64,000 nucleotides of DNA from Anaerolinea thermophila (lineage in GTDB: Bacteria; Chloroflexota; Anaerolineae; Anaerolineales; Anaerolineaceae). The notes beneath the pieces were generated by a model that searched no databases, was not told the origin of the DNA, and was given only the letters and a program-made list of their open reading frames with translations. Shown piece by piece: positions 17,601-27,300 of the stretch. How positions within the stretch are numbered: position 1 is the first letter of the stretch; each line of letters starts with the position of its first letter. The position numbers and the translations under genes were made by a program. The stretch spans positions 427,501-491,500 of the forward strand of contig NZ_DYHZ01000001.1 of the NCBI RefSeq assembly GCF_020723905.1. The letters are read 5' to 3'.

Positions 17601-20593
17601 CGGTGGAAGGCGACTCGCTGTTTGGCTTTCCCGAGTACCAGCGCGTCCTCACCCCCGTGGCTGGCACCGACCTGCGCACCGATGAGCGCGGCATGGCACG
17701 GGTGGAGTTCACCCCGCCGGAAGCCGGCACATACCTGCTGACCCTGCAGAGCGGACGGGCGCTTACCGAAGTGATGATCTGGGTCAGTGGAGCGGGCGCA
17801 CCGCTCATCAGCGCCAGTCCTAACCGGGGCATTCCCATTGAGCGGGACGCGGAAGAATACGCCCCCGGTGATAGCGCCGTATTGAGCATTCCCAACCCCT
17901 TCAGCAGTGATGCTCTGGCGCTGATCACCATTGAGCGCGCACGAGTTCTGCGTTCCTACGTGGTAAGGCTGGAATCAGGGATCGCCACGTTCCGCGTACC
18001 CATTGAAGAACGAGACGCGCCCAAGGTGTTTGCCTCGGTGATTGTGCTGGGGCGCACCCCCGACGGACAACCCGACTTCCGTGCCGGATACGTGGACCTT
18101 CCCGTCAAACGAGATGCCCTGCTGTTGAACGTGGAAATTGGCATACCCACCTCGCCCGCCGCGCCGGGGCAGGAAGTGACCCTCGAGGTGAGGCTGACCG
18201 ATTCGGCTGGCATGCCGGTGCAGGGAGAATTTTCGCTGGCAATGGTGGATAAAGCCGTGCTGGCGCTCAGCCCGGAGAAAAAACCTCTGATAGAAGATGT
18301 CTTTTACGGAGAGGTGTATCTGAACGTCAGAACCCACCTGCCGCTGGCGCACGCCACTCCTCATCCCCTCACAACCAGCCTGGGGCGAGGCGGCGGGGGT
18401 CCCGGTGGAGCGGATTACGCTACTGGAGCCCGCAGTCGGTTTGAGGATACAGCGGTCTGGTTTGCTGCCGTAGAAACCGATGAGCAGGGACGCGCGTCCC
18501 TGCCCGTACGCCTGCCCGATAACCTGACCACCTGGGTGGTGGATGTGCGCGGCATCACCGGCGATTCGCGGGTGGGGAGCGGCACTGCCGAACTGATTGT
18601 CAGCCGCCCCGTGCTGGTGATACCGGTTGTCCCGCGCTTTCTGGTGGTGGGAGATCATCTGCAAATCGGCGCCGTGGTGGTCAACAACACCGATCAAGCC
18701 CGCACGGCACAGGTGAGTTTGAATGCCGCCGGTTTGACCCTCGACGATCCCACCCGGTCCACCCAGACGGTGGACCTGCCTGCCGGCGGGCGGGCGCGGA
18801 TGGACTGGTGGGTGAAGGTAGAGGATGTACCCTCCATTGATCCGGTGTTCCGGGTCATCTCAGACGCATACAGTGACGCCACCCGCGCCGAACTGGCGCC
18901 CATTCCGGTGTACCGCTTTACCGCCTACCAGACGTACGCCACCGCCGGAGTGCTGGCGCAGGGTGGGGAACGGTTAGAGGTGGTGAGCCTGCCGCGCACC
19001 TTCCAACCCACCGGCGGGGAACTTCGCATTGAACTCAGCCCTTCGCTGGCGGGGAGCGTATTGAGCGCGCTGGATGCCTTCAAGGCGTATCCCGATGACT
19101 GGAACGAGGCGGTGGTGTCCCGTCTCATGGCAAACCTTGCCGCCTACCGGGCATTGAAAGATTTCAACCTGCCCACTCCCGACCTGAAAAACCGCCTCGA
19201 GAAAGCCATTCGCGCCGACCTGCGCACCCTGATTCAAAACGAACGCTACAACGGCTACTGGGGATGGTCTCCTGACGATTCTCAGGGAGATCCCCGCCTG
19301 ACCGCTTACGCCCTGCTGGCACTCCACTTTGCCTCTCAGCAGGACTATTCCATTGACGCCGACCTTCTCGAACGGGTGCAGAACTGGCTCACAAAGAACA
19401 GCGCCGGAGTGGAGATCACCGGGGAAACCGATGCCTTTACTCTGGAAAACACCGTATTTCAGGGATACGTCCTCAGTCTGTGGGGGAACGATCCGCTCGG
19501 AATGCGAAATCTTTACCCCTTCCGCAACCGTCTCTCGCCTGCCGGGCGGACTTTCCTGGCTCTGGCGATGGAAAATCTCAATCCGGGAGATGAAAACGCC
19601 CGAACGCTCATTCAGGAACTGCTGGCAGGCGCCGGGCGAAGTGCCAGCGGCGCTTTCTGGCAGGGCACAGGGGAGTTTAACCTGATCGGACAAACGCCCA
19701 TTGTCAACACCGCCGTGGTCATTTACGGGCTGGCGCGCTTCGAGCCCTCCAGCACGCTGATCCCCGATGCTGTGCGCTACCTGGTCATGAACCGTCAGCC
19801 CGACGGCGGCTGGTATTGCGCTTACGATACAGCCTGGACAATTCTTGCTCTGACGGAAGCCCTGCGCTCCACCGGCGATGTGCGTGCCCGATTCACTTAC
19901 TCGGCGGAATTGAACGGCAGTGTGGTGGCTTCAGGGAGCGCCAGCACGCCCGCTGATGCGCTCAACCCGGTCACCGCCACAATCCCACTGAGCGATTTGC
20001 TCACCGAAACCCCCAACGCCCTGCGCATCCGCCGTGAACCGGGCGACGGCAGGCTGTACTACCGCACCTATCTGATTGTGGGACGGAATGCCGCCGAAGC
20101 GCCGCCCGTTTCCCGGGGACTGTTCATCCAGCGGGAGTATTTCGACAGCACCCAGCCCTGCACCGGGCAAACCTGTCAGCCTGTTCAGGAAATTACCCGC
20201 GGATTGAGCACCGAACTGCTGGTACGCCTGACCATCACCGTGCCGCAGGACCTGTACAACGTGGTGGTGGAAGACACCTTCCCCGCCGGCGCTGAAGCCC
20301 TCAACCCGCGGCTGAAGACTTCGCAGAGAATCTCCGACCAGAATTCACCTCTTTACGATCTGCAAAGCCCCCTGCGGGATGGCTGGGGCTGGTGGTGGTT
20401 CAATGCTCCACGCATCAGCGACCGGAGCATTCGCTGGTTTGCCCCGTACCTGCCTGCCGGCACCTACACGCTTCTTTACCGCCTGATTCCTACCTTTGGC
20501 GGCGATTTTCAGGTGATTCCGGCGCGTGCCTATTCGGTTTACTTTCCGGAAATAGAAGGGAGAAGTTCAGGGAGCCTGCTCATCATCCGCTAG
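14630..20593 (+). CDS. Alpha-2-macroglobulin-like lipoprotein lacking the thioester
   Basis: A 1987-residue envelope protein with lipobox SMAC (about residue 26) and a Thr/Pro-rich spacer. N-terminal part: four Ig-like (Big_5-type) repeats of about 100 residues (about 50-480). Then MG domains including YLYTDRPIYRPGQTVHFKG, the A2M bait and MG7 region, the A2M core (DTAVWFAAVETDEQGRASL, LPDNLTTWVVDVRG) and the helical thioester domain. Where family members have YPYGCTEQ, this one has YPDDWNEA (Trp1491), so covalent trapping is not possible. A Gly-rich segment (LGRGGGGPGGAD) precedes the core. The role is probably protease trapping or envelope protection. No PBP1C gene, the usual neighbour, lies next to it. 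ATG 14630 has AAGGAACGAG upstream. Confidence 0.9.
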   Translation: MISSCLRPKSPVFVLASVILLISMACSLPAWLPGRTQPASTSVLPTQPPAPAQSDKPRFQEDLPPAIVETDPFIGSEIAPTSSLTFYFNQPVERLSVEGAFRGSPPLAGRFEWLDDATVRFIPDQPWTPGADIEITLETSARAANGKALQEAITLRFRVATALHVAERIPAPGSVDIRPDSAVMVTFNRPVVSLGADLQSLPPAFTLSPVADGRGEWLNTSTYIFYPEPALEGGREYNVQINPDLQSVEGLPLDLSALQPAEWRFTTALPAVISLEYDQNGNTEQLELDGKITLKFNQPMDTASVAENLRLLTPGGAPVEGRVDWDEEKTTFTFQPARLLARNTVYTLALASETRSRGGQPLGRPYTLSLLTLQDFALSTTTPAPGMPMNVTWGYGYGSLIFTSPLDRSQDLKRLIRFDPPVPSLTVYYEGAYSIGYNGVFAPSTTYTISVDGNLRDRYGQVLGNSLALKMETERIPPSLILEAPSDFSQIVFLPAGNPVTPARVTGLSSVRFTLSGMEVEEFLTSMILNEIPPNLRGRSFTRTFDLAPDQSRRVNLNISPDERPLAPGIYLLNVSAPGPYQRTPSFYYLISSRIHLTLKVSLDQAHLWAVSLPDESPVEGLRISIGQATLDSHNILGECVTDAQGICTVNLPYSSEPPSDLFAVSGRPGDADFSIATTEMRSAASPWEAGISQVYGSRQEFAYLYTDRPIYRPGQTVHFKGIFRYQNDYRYTLPKPGEVEVQILAPYDGLGSRSPTSTMRLPLSPNGTWNGEFTLPDDAPEGWYTIQVPEWEASQDFQVAYYRKPLFDLSLTPQNTDILLGEDVQAILSAQYYFGAPVSNLSFHWTLNAIEDVPYLPGGYRVGAYNPGWMRMYTGIPYPFTYIADGNGTSGKDGTAEIRIPADQLTPLNPTQRYRLILYVYASDESQFSVSAQAEIFLHPENFEIGARPENWSVRAGDPAGFSIHTVDWEGKPSGNHDLTAVFSRMEWQAVEGDSLFGFPEYQRVLTPVAGTDLRTDERGMARVEFTPPEAGTYLLTLQSGRALTEVMIWVSGAGAPLISASPNRGIPIERDAEEYAPGDSAVLSIPNPFSSDALALITIERARVLRSYVVRLESGIATFRVPIEERDAPKVFASVIVLGRTPDGQPDFRAGYVDLPVKRDALLLNVEIGIPTSPAAPGQEVTLEVRLTDSAGMPVQGEFSLAMVDKAVLALSPEKKPLIEDVFYGEVYLNVRTHLPLAHATPHPLTTSLGRGGGGPGGADYATGARSRFEDTAVWFAAVETDEQGRASLPVRLPDNLTTWVVDVRGITGDSRVGSGTAELIVSRPVLVIPVVPRFLVVGDHLQIGAVVVNNTDQARTAQVSLNAAGLTLDDPTRSTQTVDLPAGGRARMDWWVKVEDVPSIDPVFRVISDAYSDATRAELAPIPVYRFTAYQTYATAGVLAQGGERLEVVSLPRTFQPTGGELRIELSPSLAGSVLSALDAFKAYPDDWNEAVVSRLMANLAAYRALKDFNLPTPDLKNRLEKAIRADLRTLIQNERYNGYWGWSPDDSQGDPRLTAYALLALHFASQQDYSIDADLLERVQNWLTKNSAGVEITGETDAFTLENTVFQGYVLSLWGNDPLGMRNLYPFRNRLSPAGRTFLALAMENLNPGDENARTLIQELLAGAGRSASGAFWQGTGEFNLIGQTPIVNTAVVIYGLARFEPSSTLIPDAVRYLVMNRQPDGGWYCAYDTAWTILALTEALRSTGDVRARFTYSAELNGSVVASGSASTPADALNPVTATIPLSDLLTETPNALRIRREPGDGRLYYRTYLIVGRNAAEAPPVSRGLFIQREYFDSTQPCTGQTCQPVQEITRGLSTELLVRLTITVPQDLYNVVVEDTFPAGAEALNPRLKTSQRISDQNSPLYDLQSPLRDGWGWWWFNAPRISDRSIRWFAPYLPAGTYTLLYRLIPTFGGDFQVIPARAYSVYFPEIEGRSSGSLLIIR

Positions 20594-22222
20594 AGCAGAG
20601 AAATAGCCCAGTTCAACCAGCGCTTCCAGCACTTTATCCTCTGCGCCGCGCCGCACCAGCACCACCGTTGGGGAAAGTTCCTCCCCCAGAAAGCGGGCGG
20701 CGCGGGAGCGTTTCAACGCCGCCAGCACCTCAGGAGAAGCAACCCGGAGAAGGGTGGCATGTTGAAGGCGGGCCTGGGTTCCGACGCTTTCCCAGCGTTC
20801 CAGCCCCTGCACCAGCGCAGGGGGAATGAGGGACTTCTCGACCTGTTTTCGAAACAGGGCAATCAGCATCCGCGGACGCAATCCCTGCGCAGTGGCGCGT
20901 TCCAGGCTGCGGGCGGTGATGCGGTTGCGGTACTCATTCCCGGAGATTTCCTCCCACTCGCAGAAACGGGCAATCTGGTAGCGGACAGCGCGAGACAGGG
21001 AACGCCCGGCAAACACCGCTCCCGAAGACAGCACCTTCAATTTGCCGTCTTCTGCCGGTAAGCCGTTTGGGGCAACGCCCTGAAGCAGGTTCTCCGCCCA
21101 CGCCGACAGGCGAAAGGCGCTCACCTCGCCACCGGGAGCAAACCGCGCCAGATCCACCACCCCCAGAGGGTGCAGAATATCGGTCAGAATAAAGCGAAGA
21201 AGCGCTCCATCCACCTCATCCCATGAGGAAATCCCCCGCAGATACACGCCATCGGACGCGCGGCGGATAAACCACGAATCGTAATCCCCCGCCGGGCGCT
21301 GGAAATCGGGGTCTTCCTCCCGAAAGGCGCGCACAAACGCCGAAAGGCTCCACCATGTGCCAGCGGGGAGCGATTGCAACCGTTCCAGCACTTTCTGGCG
21401 AGCACGCAGGACATCGTTCTGCCACTCACCCTCACAAATCAGGCCGGGCATCAGGCGCAGTTCATTGAAAGTCTCTGAAGATTTCCAGGCTGAAACGAGC
21501 AGGGCAAGCGCCTCTCCACGCGGCGCTTCCAGAAACACCCGCACCGGCTCGGCAAGCGGCTGTCCCTGCGGGTCAAGCAACCCCGCCGCATGCAGAAAGC
21601 CCTGCCATAAGGAAACGGCTGAGGGATGCATCAGATGGCGGTTGCGTTCCTCTTCGCCCAAACCAGCCCGCAGTGCCGCCAGAAGCGTGCACAGATCATC
21701 CAGCAAGTCATCCCGCACCGGTTGCAGATACGCCACCTCCCCTGGCGATGCCGGTCGTCCAAACGGGCGCTCATCGGGCTGTGTCAGGGGATGGAGGTAA
21801 TCCAGCAGGTCATCCGGGATATAGGCAAACTCAACCGGTTCTTTTTCGCCGGGCTGATGAAGAAACGCCCTGCCAATCATGGCGCGATACCAGAGTACCT
21901 CGGCAGGGGAGATGGGATTCAGGTCCGGACGCTCTTTCTCCCGTTTACCGGGTCCAAAGGGGCGCACTTCACCAAAGCGCCGGGTGAACACTGCCCACGA
22001 AAGCCGCCCGCCATTTTGCGCCAGTACCTGCAGGGCTTGACGGGCGCGTTCCGGCAGGGTTTCCAGCACCTCATCGCGCCACTCATGCTGAAGGATTCCC
22101 TGAATGACCTCATTCAACACGGTGACGCGATCATCACCGTGCAGTTCGATGCCCCAGGCCTGCGCCACCATTTTCAGAAAGCTCAGATCCCGTCCGCTGA
22201 GCACATCCATGAGCAAAGGCAT
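20567..22222 (-). CDS. XPB/Ssl2 N-terminal-like (helicase-associated) domain protein
   Basis: A 551-residue cytoplasmic protein without helicase motifs. The C-terminal third (about 400-540: FCEWEEISGNEYRNRITARS, LIPPALVQGLERWESVG, SRAARFLGEELSPTVVLV) fits the pattern of the XPB/Ssl2 N-terminal-type domain found in bacterial helicase-associated proteins; the N-terminal part resembles their helical wHTH-like regions. Function is unknown; nucleic-acid binding is an inference. It is the last gene of a four-gene operon: its ATG is one base from the stop of the DAG-kinase-like gene, with GGAGGGATGAC as ribosome site. Its 3' end overlaps the macroglobulin gene by 27 bases, tail to tail. Confidence 0.6.
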   Translation of the reverse strand: MPLLMDVLSGRDLSFLKMVAQAWGIELHGDDRVTVLNEVIQGILQHEWRDEVLETLPERARQALQVLAQNGGRLSWAVFTRRFGEVRPFGPGKREKERPDLNPISPAEVLWYRAMIGRAFLHQPGEKEPVEFAYIPDDLLDYLHPLTQPDERPFGRPASPGEVAYLQPVRDDLLDDLCTLLAALRAGLGEEERNRHLMHPSAVSLWQGFLHAAGLLDPQGQPLAEPVRVFLEAPRGEALALLVSAWKSSETFNELRLMPGLICEGEWQNDVLRARQKVLERLQSLPAGTWWSLSAFVRAFREEDPDFQRPAGDYDSWFIRRASDGVYLRGISSWDEVDGALLRFILTDILHPLGVVDLARFAPGGEVSAFRLSAWAENLLQGVAPNGLPAEDGKLKVLSSGAVFAGRSLSRAVRYQIARFCEWEEISGNEYRNRITARSLERATAQGLRPRMLIALFRKQVEKSLIPPALVQGLERWESVGTQARLQHATLLRVASPEVLAALKRSRAARFLGEELSPTVVLVRRGAEDKVLEALVELGYFSALADDEQAP

Positions 22223-22223
22223 G

Positions 22224-23156
22224 TCATCCCTCCAGGGCGGGTGCCACCACCCGAATGGCAGAAGGCACGGCTTCCACCGTCAACTGGCGCACGGTGGAGT
22301 GATAAGCGGCATAAATCTCACCATCGGTGTGGATGAAGAGCGGACGGTCGCTGTGCAGTTCCAGATGGCGCAGTTGCCCCAGACGCACATAAGAAAGATG
22401 AGCCTGTGTGCCTTTCAGGAAATACGGGATGGTGTAGAGCATCATCATGCGGGGGATGGTGCTCACAGCGCAAAAATCAATTGCGCCATCACACACACTG
22501 GCGCGGGGAGCAATCAGAAAGCCGCCGCCTTCCCGTCTGCCGTTGCCCAAAACAGTCATCAAGAGCGTGTCTTCCCACTCTTCCCTGTCGGTGCGAAAAC
22601 GCACCCAGTAGGGGGTGTAATCGAGCAGAACGGCTTGCAGGAGGGCAAGAAAGTACACCAGAAACCCCTGAAAGACGGGAATGCGCCGGGAGCGAATATT
22701 GATGACCGCATCAAAGCCAATGCCCAGCGAGTTGACCCAGTACTCTTCGTGTCCACGGTTGTCGCGGATACGGGCAATATCCACCGTGTGGGCTGGGGAT
22801 TGAAACGCCTGCCGCAGGGCAATCTCCGGATCGGCGGACACGCCAAGGCTATGCGCAAAGTCATTGCCAGTGCCTACCGGCACGATGGCAAGCACAGGTC
22901 GTTTCTCAGGGGGAAGTTTCATCAACCCGTTGACGATTTCATGCACGGTGCCATCGCCGCCCATGGCAATGATGGTTTCCACACCATCCTCGCCTGCCTG
23001 CCGGGCAAGTTCAACCGCGTGGGTGGGATACACCGTCCCCGTCCACTCCGCGCCGCCCAGTTCGGTCAGCAGAGGACGTAACGACGAGGCAATTGCCCAG
23101 GAACGCCCAAAATTGGCAATGGGGTTAAAGATGATTCTGACCCGTTTTCCGGGCAT
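22224..23156 (-). CDS. Diacylglycerol kinase-like lipid kinase (DAGK_cat, YegS/DgkB type)
   Basis: A 310-residue soluble lipid kinase. The catalytic nucleotide loop MGGDGTVHEIVNGLM (Gly66-Thr70) and the NPIANFGRS start motif, plus GTGNDFAHSLGV, define the family that phosphorylates diacylglycerol or related lipids. It could equally act on sphingoid or other lipid alcohols. The gene lies 12 bases after the FIST gene and one base before the XPB-N-like gene, so it is an inner gene of an operon headed by a membrane sensor kinase. A role in lipid turnover or a lipid signal next to that sensor is inference only. Confidence 0.88.
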   Translation of the reverse strand: MPGKRVRIIFNPIANFGRSWAIASSLRPLLTELGGAEWTGTVYPTHAVELARQAGEDGVETIIAMGGDGTVHEIVNGLMKLPPEKRPVLAIVPVGTGNDFAHSLGVSADPEIALRQAFQSPAHTVDIARIRDNRGHEEYWVNSLGIGFDAVINIRSRRIPVFQGFLVYFLALLQAVLLDYTPYWVRFRTDREEWEDTLLMTVLGNGRREGGGFLIAPRASVCDGAIDFCAVSTIPRMMMLYTIPYFLKGTQAHLSYVRLGQLRHLELHSDRPLFIHTDGEIYAAYHSTVRQLTVEAVPSAIRVVAPALEG

Positions 23157-23168
23157 AGAAACGTGGTT

Positions 23169-24329
23169 TTACTCCTGTGAAGCCAGAATCAGAATGGTAA
23201 CGCTTTGATTATAAATCATGGGGGCGTGGTTAATTGCCGGGCGGGCAATCTGTCCGAGGGAATAGCCGCCCACCACCGGGATACTTCCCAGCGTGTCCTG
23301 AATTGCCGCCATAATCTGCCCGGAACGCACACTGAACAATTGTAGCCAGGCAAGATCCACCAGCGCCAGAGCGATCAGGGGGCGCGCCGGACCGATTTCA
23401 TCCAGAGCGTGGCGCACCGCCGCTTCGGCAGAGTCCAGGCAGGCCTGCGCATCGCCCAGCATGAGATGTGCCACGCTTCCGGAAGGCACTGCCGCGCTCA
23501 TGCGCAAACTGCCGTCCACTTCCACCCGAAGGGGAGAACGCACCAGCAGGTTGCCGTTGCTTTCAATGCCCAGCGGATACAGGCGCACCACCTCGTTGAG
23601 CGGGGGGTACGCCCACTCACGGGCTTCATGTCCGAAATATTGAACGTACAAATCCACGGCGGGACGGTCATCAATGGTCTGAATCCACACATCGCGGGTT
23701 TTGCCAATGGTGGCGTGTATGCCGGTATCGCGCCAGCCATGCCCGCTACCGGTACCGAGGCGAAAACGCCCACCCAGCGTGACCGTGGCAAGCGCGCTAT
23801 GCCCGGACTGCGCCCGTCCCACCACAGCGGCTTTTCCAGATGAATATCCACCTGACGCCAGCCCACCGCCCACAGCAACCGGCAAATCTGCCAGCATGGA
23901 GCAGAGCGGTGCCAGTGTACCGTTGACGCCGTCAGCGGCAAGAAGCACCGCCTGCGGGAGCATCAAATCTGCACGGAAATGGCGCATCACCTGACGGGCA
24001 GTTTCGGCACTGTCCAGCGCAAAGGTATTCCAGAAATGCGTCTGTGCCTTAAGATCACCGCCTGCCACCAGCGCCACCGCCACCGAACGGGGCACTTCCC
24101 GATCGCCCGCCAGTGGGCGCACCGTACTCATCCCCCAGAGGGGTGTTTCTCCCAGCAGGCTTGCCATGCCGCTGGTCACTTCACTCAGGTCAAATTCTTC
24201 AGAGGCAAACACAATCCCCAGCACGGGGCGCAGTGCCCCCAGTTGATCCAGCGCTTTCTGCGTGGCTTTCATGGCGGCATCCCGCCCATCCAAACCCTGA
24301 CCTACGCCATAAACTGCAATTCTCGTCAT
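23169..24329 (-). CDS. FIST-domain sensory protein
   Basis: A 386-residue soluble protein made of FIST_N (about 25-225: LGIVFASEEFDLSEV, PLWGMSTVRPLAGDR) and FIST_C (about 230-370: DLYVQYFGHEAREWAYPPLN, SGQIMAAIQDTLGSIPVVGGYSLGQI). FIST modules are predicted small-ligand sensors often fused to histidine kinases or GGDEF proteins; here the domain is a separate protein encoded directly behind a sensor kinase with a 12-base gap. ATG 24329 is preferred over ATG 24335 because GAGGG is six bases upstream of the former and touches the latter. Confidence 0.9.
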   Translation of the reverse strand: MTRIAVYGVGQGLDGRDAAMKATQKALDQLGALRPVLGIVFASEEFDLSEVTSGMASLLGETPLWGMSTVRPLAGDREVPRSVAVALVAGGDLKAQTHFWNTFALDSAETARQVMRHFRADLMLPQAVLLAADGVNGTLAPLCSMLADLPVAVGGGLASGGYSSGKAAVVGRAQSGHSALATVTLGGRFRLGTGSGHGWRDTGIHATIGKTRDVWIQTIDDRPAVDLYVQYFGHEAREWAYPPLNEVVRLYPLGIESNGNLLVRSPLRVEVDGSLRMSAAVPSGSVAHLMLGDAQACLDSAEAAVRHALDEIGPARPLIALALVDLAWLQLFSVRSGQIMAAIQDTLGSIPVVGGYSLGQIARPAINHAPMIYNQSVTILILASQE

Positions 24330-24341
24330 GGACATCCCTCA

Positions 24342-27300
24342 TTACTGCTGGGAGATGGGCACGGTAAAGTGGAAGGTTGTGCCTTTCCGGAACTCACTCT
24401 CGAACCAGATGGTTCCACCCTGCATTTCCACCAGACTCTTGGTAATGTTCAATCCCAGCCCTGTGCCGGGCACTTCGCGCGTCTTGGGGTCTTCAGAACG
24501 GAAGAACTTCTGGAAAATCTTTTTCTGGTCTTCTTCGCTGATGCCAATGCCATCATCCTTCACCCACACATGAATGACCTCCGGGACACCTTCGGGATTC
24601 CAGATGTTCCTGGCACGCTCGGCAGCAACCAGAATATGCCCACCCTGCGGCGTGTACTTATGGGCGTTGCTGACCAGATTGACCAGCACCTGCTCCAGAC
24701 GGGTACGGTCTGCCCATGCGGGGGGTAAATCGGAAGGAATGGAGATTTCCAGCGTTTGTTTCTTCTCATCAATTTGACGGCGGGTGGAGCGCACCACCCC
24801 TTCCACCACTTCAGCCAGCGAGACGGCTTTGAACTCCAGGCGCAGGCGCCCAACCTCGATTTTCGAGAGGTCGTTCAGGTCAGATACCAGCGTATTCATA
24901 CGCTCAATGTTGGCACGGATGGTATTGAGGAAATTCGCCTGGGCATCGTTGACCGGACCAACTGCACCTGCGGCAAGCAATTCGGTGTAGCCTTTTACCG
25001 AAGTCATCGGGTTCTTCAGTTCGTGCGCTACAAAGGACACAAATTCGCTCTTGGCAAGGTTGGCGTTCTGCACCGCCTGATACAACTGTGCGTTGAAAAT
25101 GGCAATGGAAGCGTGATCGCTCAGGCGAGAGAGGAAATCCACCACTTCTTCCGACGCCAGTTCCGGCGAGGTGCTTTCCAGCAAAATCACACCGATGGTG
25201 TTGGTTTCGCGACGAATGGGGATGAGAATTTGAGAGCGGGCATGCCGCAGCAGACGGGCGCCATCCTCTTCTGTCAGGCTACGGCGCATGGGAATGGCTT
25301 CCCTCAGTGCGTCATCGAGATTGTACTCATCCAGCGGGAGCGGAGCATTCTGGAAAGGCTCCAGTTCATCCGTATATCCCTGAGACGCCATGATGCGCAA
25401 GCCATTTTCCTGTAAAACGCCGATCAGACCGGCCTGCGCGCCACTGCGGCGCATCGCCCACTCCAGGGTGGTACGCATGGCGCGGGTGGTATCCAGGCTG
25501 GTGTTTAATTCGCGATCAATGCGCTGCATGATAGAGAGTTCTTCCACGCGTTCTGCCAGTGCCTGATCGGTCATGGTGTAGAGGCGGGCGTTTTCAATGG
25601 CAACCGCCGCCTGCGCGGCAAACGCCGAGAGCAGGTCCTGATCGTCACGGGTGAAGGGAGAGCCATCTTTCTTGTTGATGACCTCAATAACCCCGATGAC
25701 CTTGTCCTTGACCATCAGAGGGATTGCCAGCAACGCGCGGGTGAAATACCCCGTCTGCCGATCGGTTTGACTGAACCATTCCGGATATTTGCTGACATCA
25801 TTGACGATAATGGGCTGACGACTTTTCACGGCCTGTCCTACCACTCCCTTGCCGGGGGGCAGGCGGCGATTGAGCAGTGTATTCGCCACCGGGCTGACCA
25901 CCACGCGGAAGACCAGTTCCTCGGTGGCTTCGTCAATCAGCAAGAGACTGCCGGCATCGCAGGAAAGGATATCCACCGCCGAACGCAGGATGTTCTGAAG
26001 CAACGGCTCCAGTTCCAGCGTGGAGGTCAACTGGCGGGTCATCTCGTTGAGGGTGGTCAACTGCAAGGCACGGCGCTCGGTCTCTTCCAGCAGGCGGGCT
26101 TTGACGATAGCCCCCGCCACCTGATTGGCAATGGACTGCGCCAGATTTTCCTGTTCGGGGGTGTACTCCACCCGGGGGTCATGGCTGAATAAACTCATTG
26201 CCCCAATGGTACGCGCACCGGTATTCAGCGGCACGACCAGACAGGCAAATACTCCCGGACGGGGTTCGCCTACCCCGCGGCGCTGAACTTCACGGTTGTA
26301 ATCGTCGGTGCGGATGGAACGCTGAAGGCGAATGACTTCCTGCTCCAGCGCCTGCCCTGCAGGAACAGGTTTGTTTTCCCGGGCAGAAATGCGCTCATCC
26401 TGCTCCAGATAAAACGCATACGTAAAGGTGTCGTTTTGCTCATCGTGGAGCATGATGCGGAACTCATCGCAGGTAATGATCTGGCTGGTTTGGGCATAGA
26501 TTAACTCAAGAATATCATCCAGCCCCGGGGTAACGTTGACGCCCTGCGCCACACGGGTGAGTACGTTCATCTGGCGCACACGGTTTTCCATGTTTGCCAG
26601 TACCTGAGCGCGTTCGATTGCCAGCGCCGCCTGATCACAAAGCGCTTCGGCAAAGCCCAATTCGCGCGGGGTGTAGGGCTCGCCCGTGACGCGCTCGCCC
26701 AACACCACCCAGCCGGAGAGGCGCTCTCTGCCTGGCAGGGGGATGAACAGGGTGGCTCCCAGCAGTTCGATTCGTGCCCGCTCCGCCTGCATGGCAACCG
26801 GGATACTTTCCTGATCGTTGTACATCACCGGACCGCGCCTCGCCACCAGCATCTGCACCAGCGGGCTGGAAGGAGCAAAGCGCAAATCACTGGTCACTTT
26901 GCCATCGGAAGTGGCGGTTGCCACGTACTGATCGCTCAATGCGTCATAAACAAAGATGTGTAACCGTGCAGGGGTGAGAGCCTCTTCCAGATAACGGCGC
27001 AAAATGTTCAGGATGGCTTTCAACTCCACCGCGCGGGTCAATTCGCCGGAGAAGGTTTGCAGACGTTCCTGGAATACCTGCTGACCGCGGAAGAAGACCG
27101 CATCCACAGCATGCTGGAGGGAATTACGCAGAGGCACAAAAACCAGCGCCAGGATGAAAAAGACCAGCCCCAGCAGCACCGGTTGATTCACATTCAAAAC
27201 CTGCCCGGTAATCAGCGACAATCCAGACACCAGCAAGGCATACCCTACGGCAATCAGCACCGCCATGCCGCCGTACAGCAACGCGCGGCTGATGATGAAT

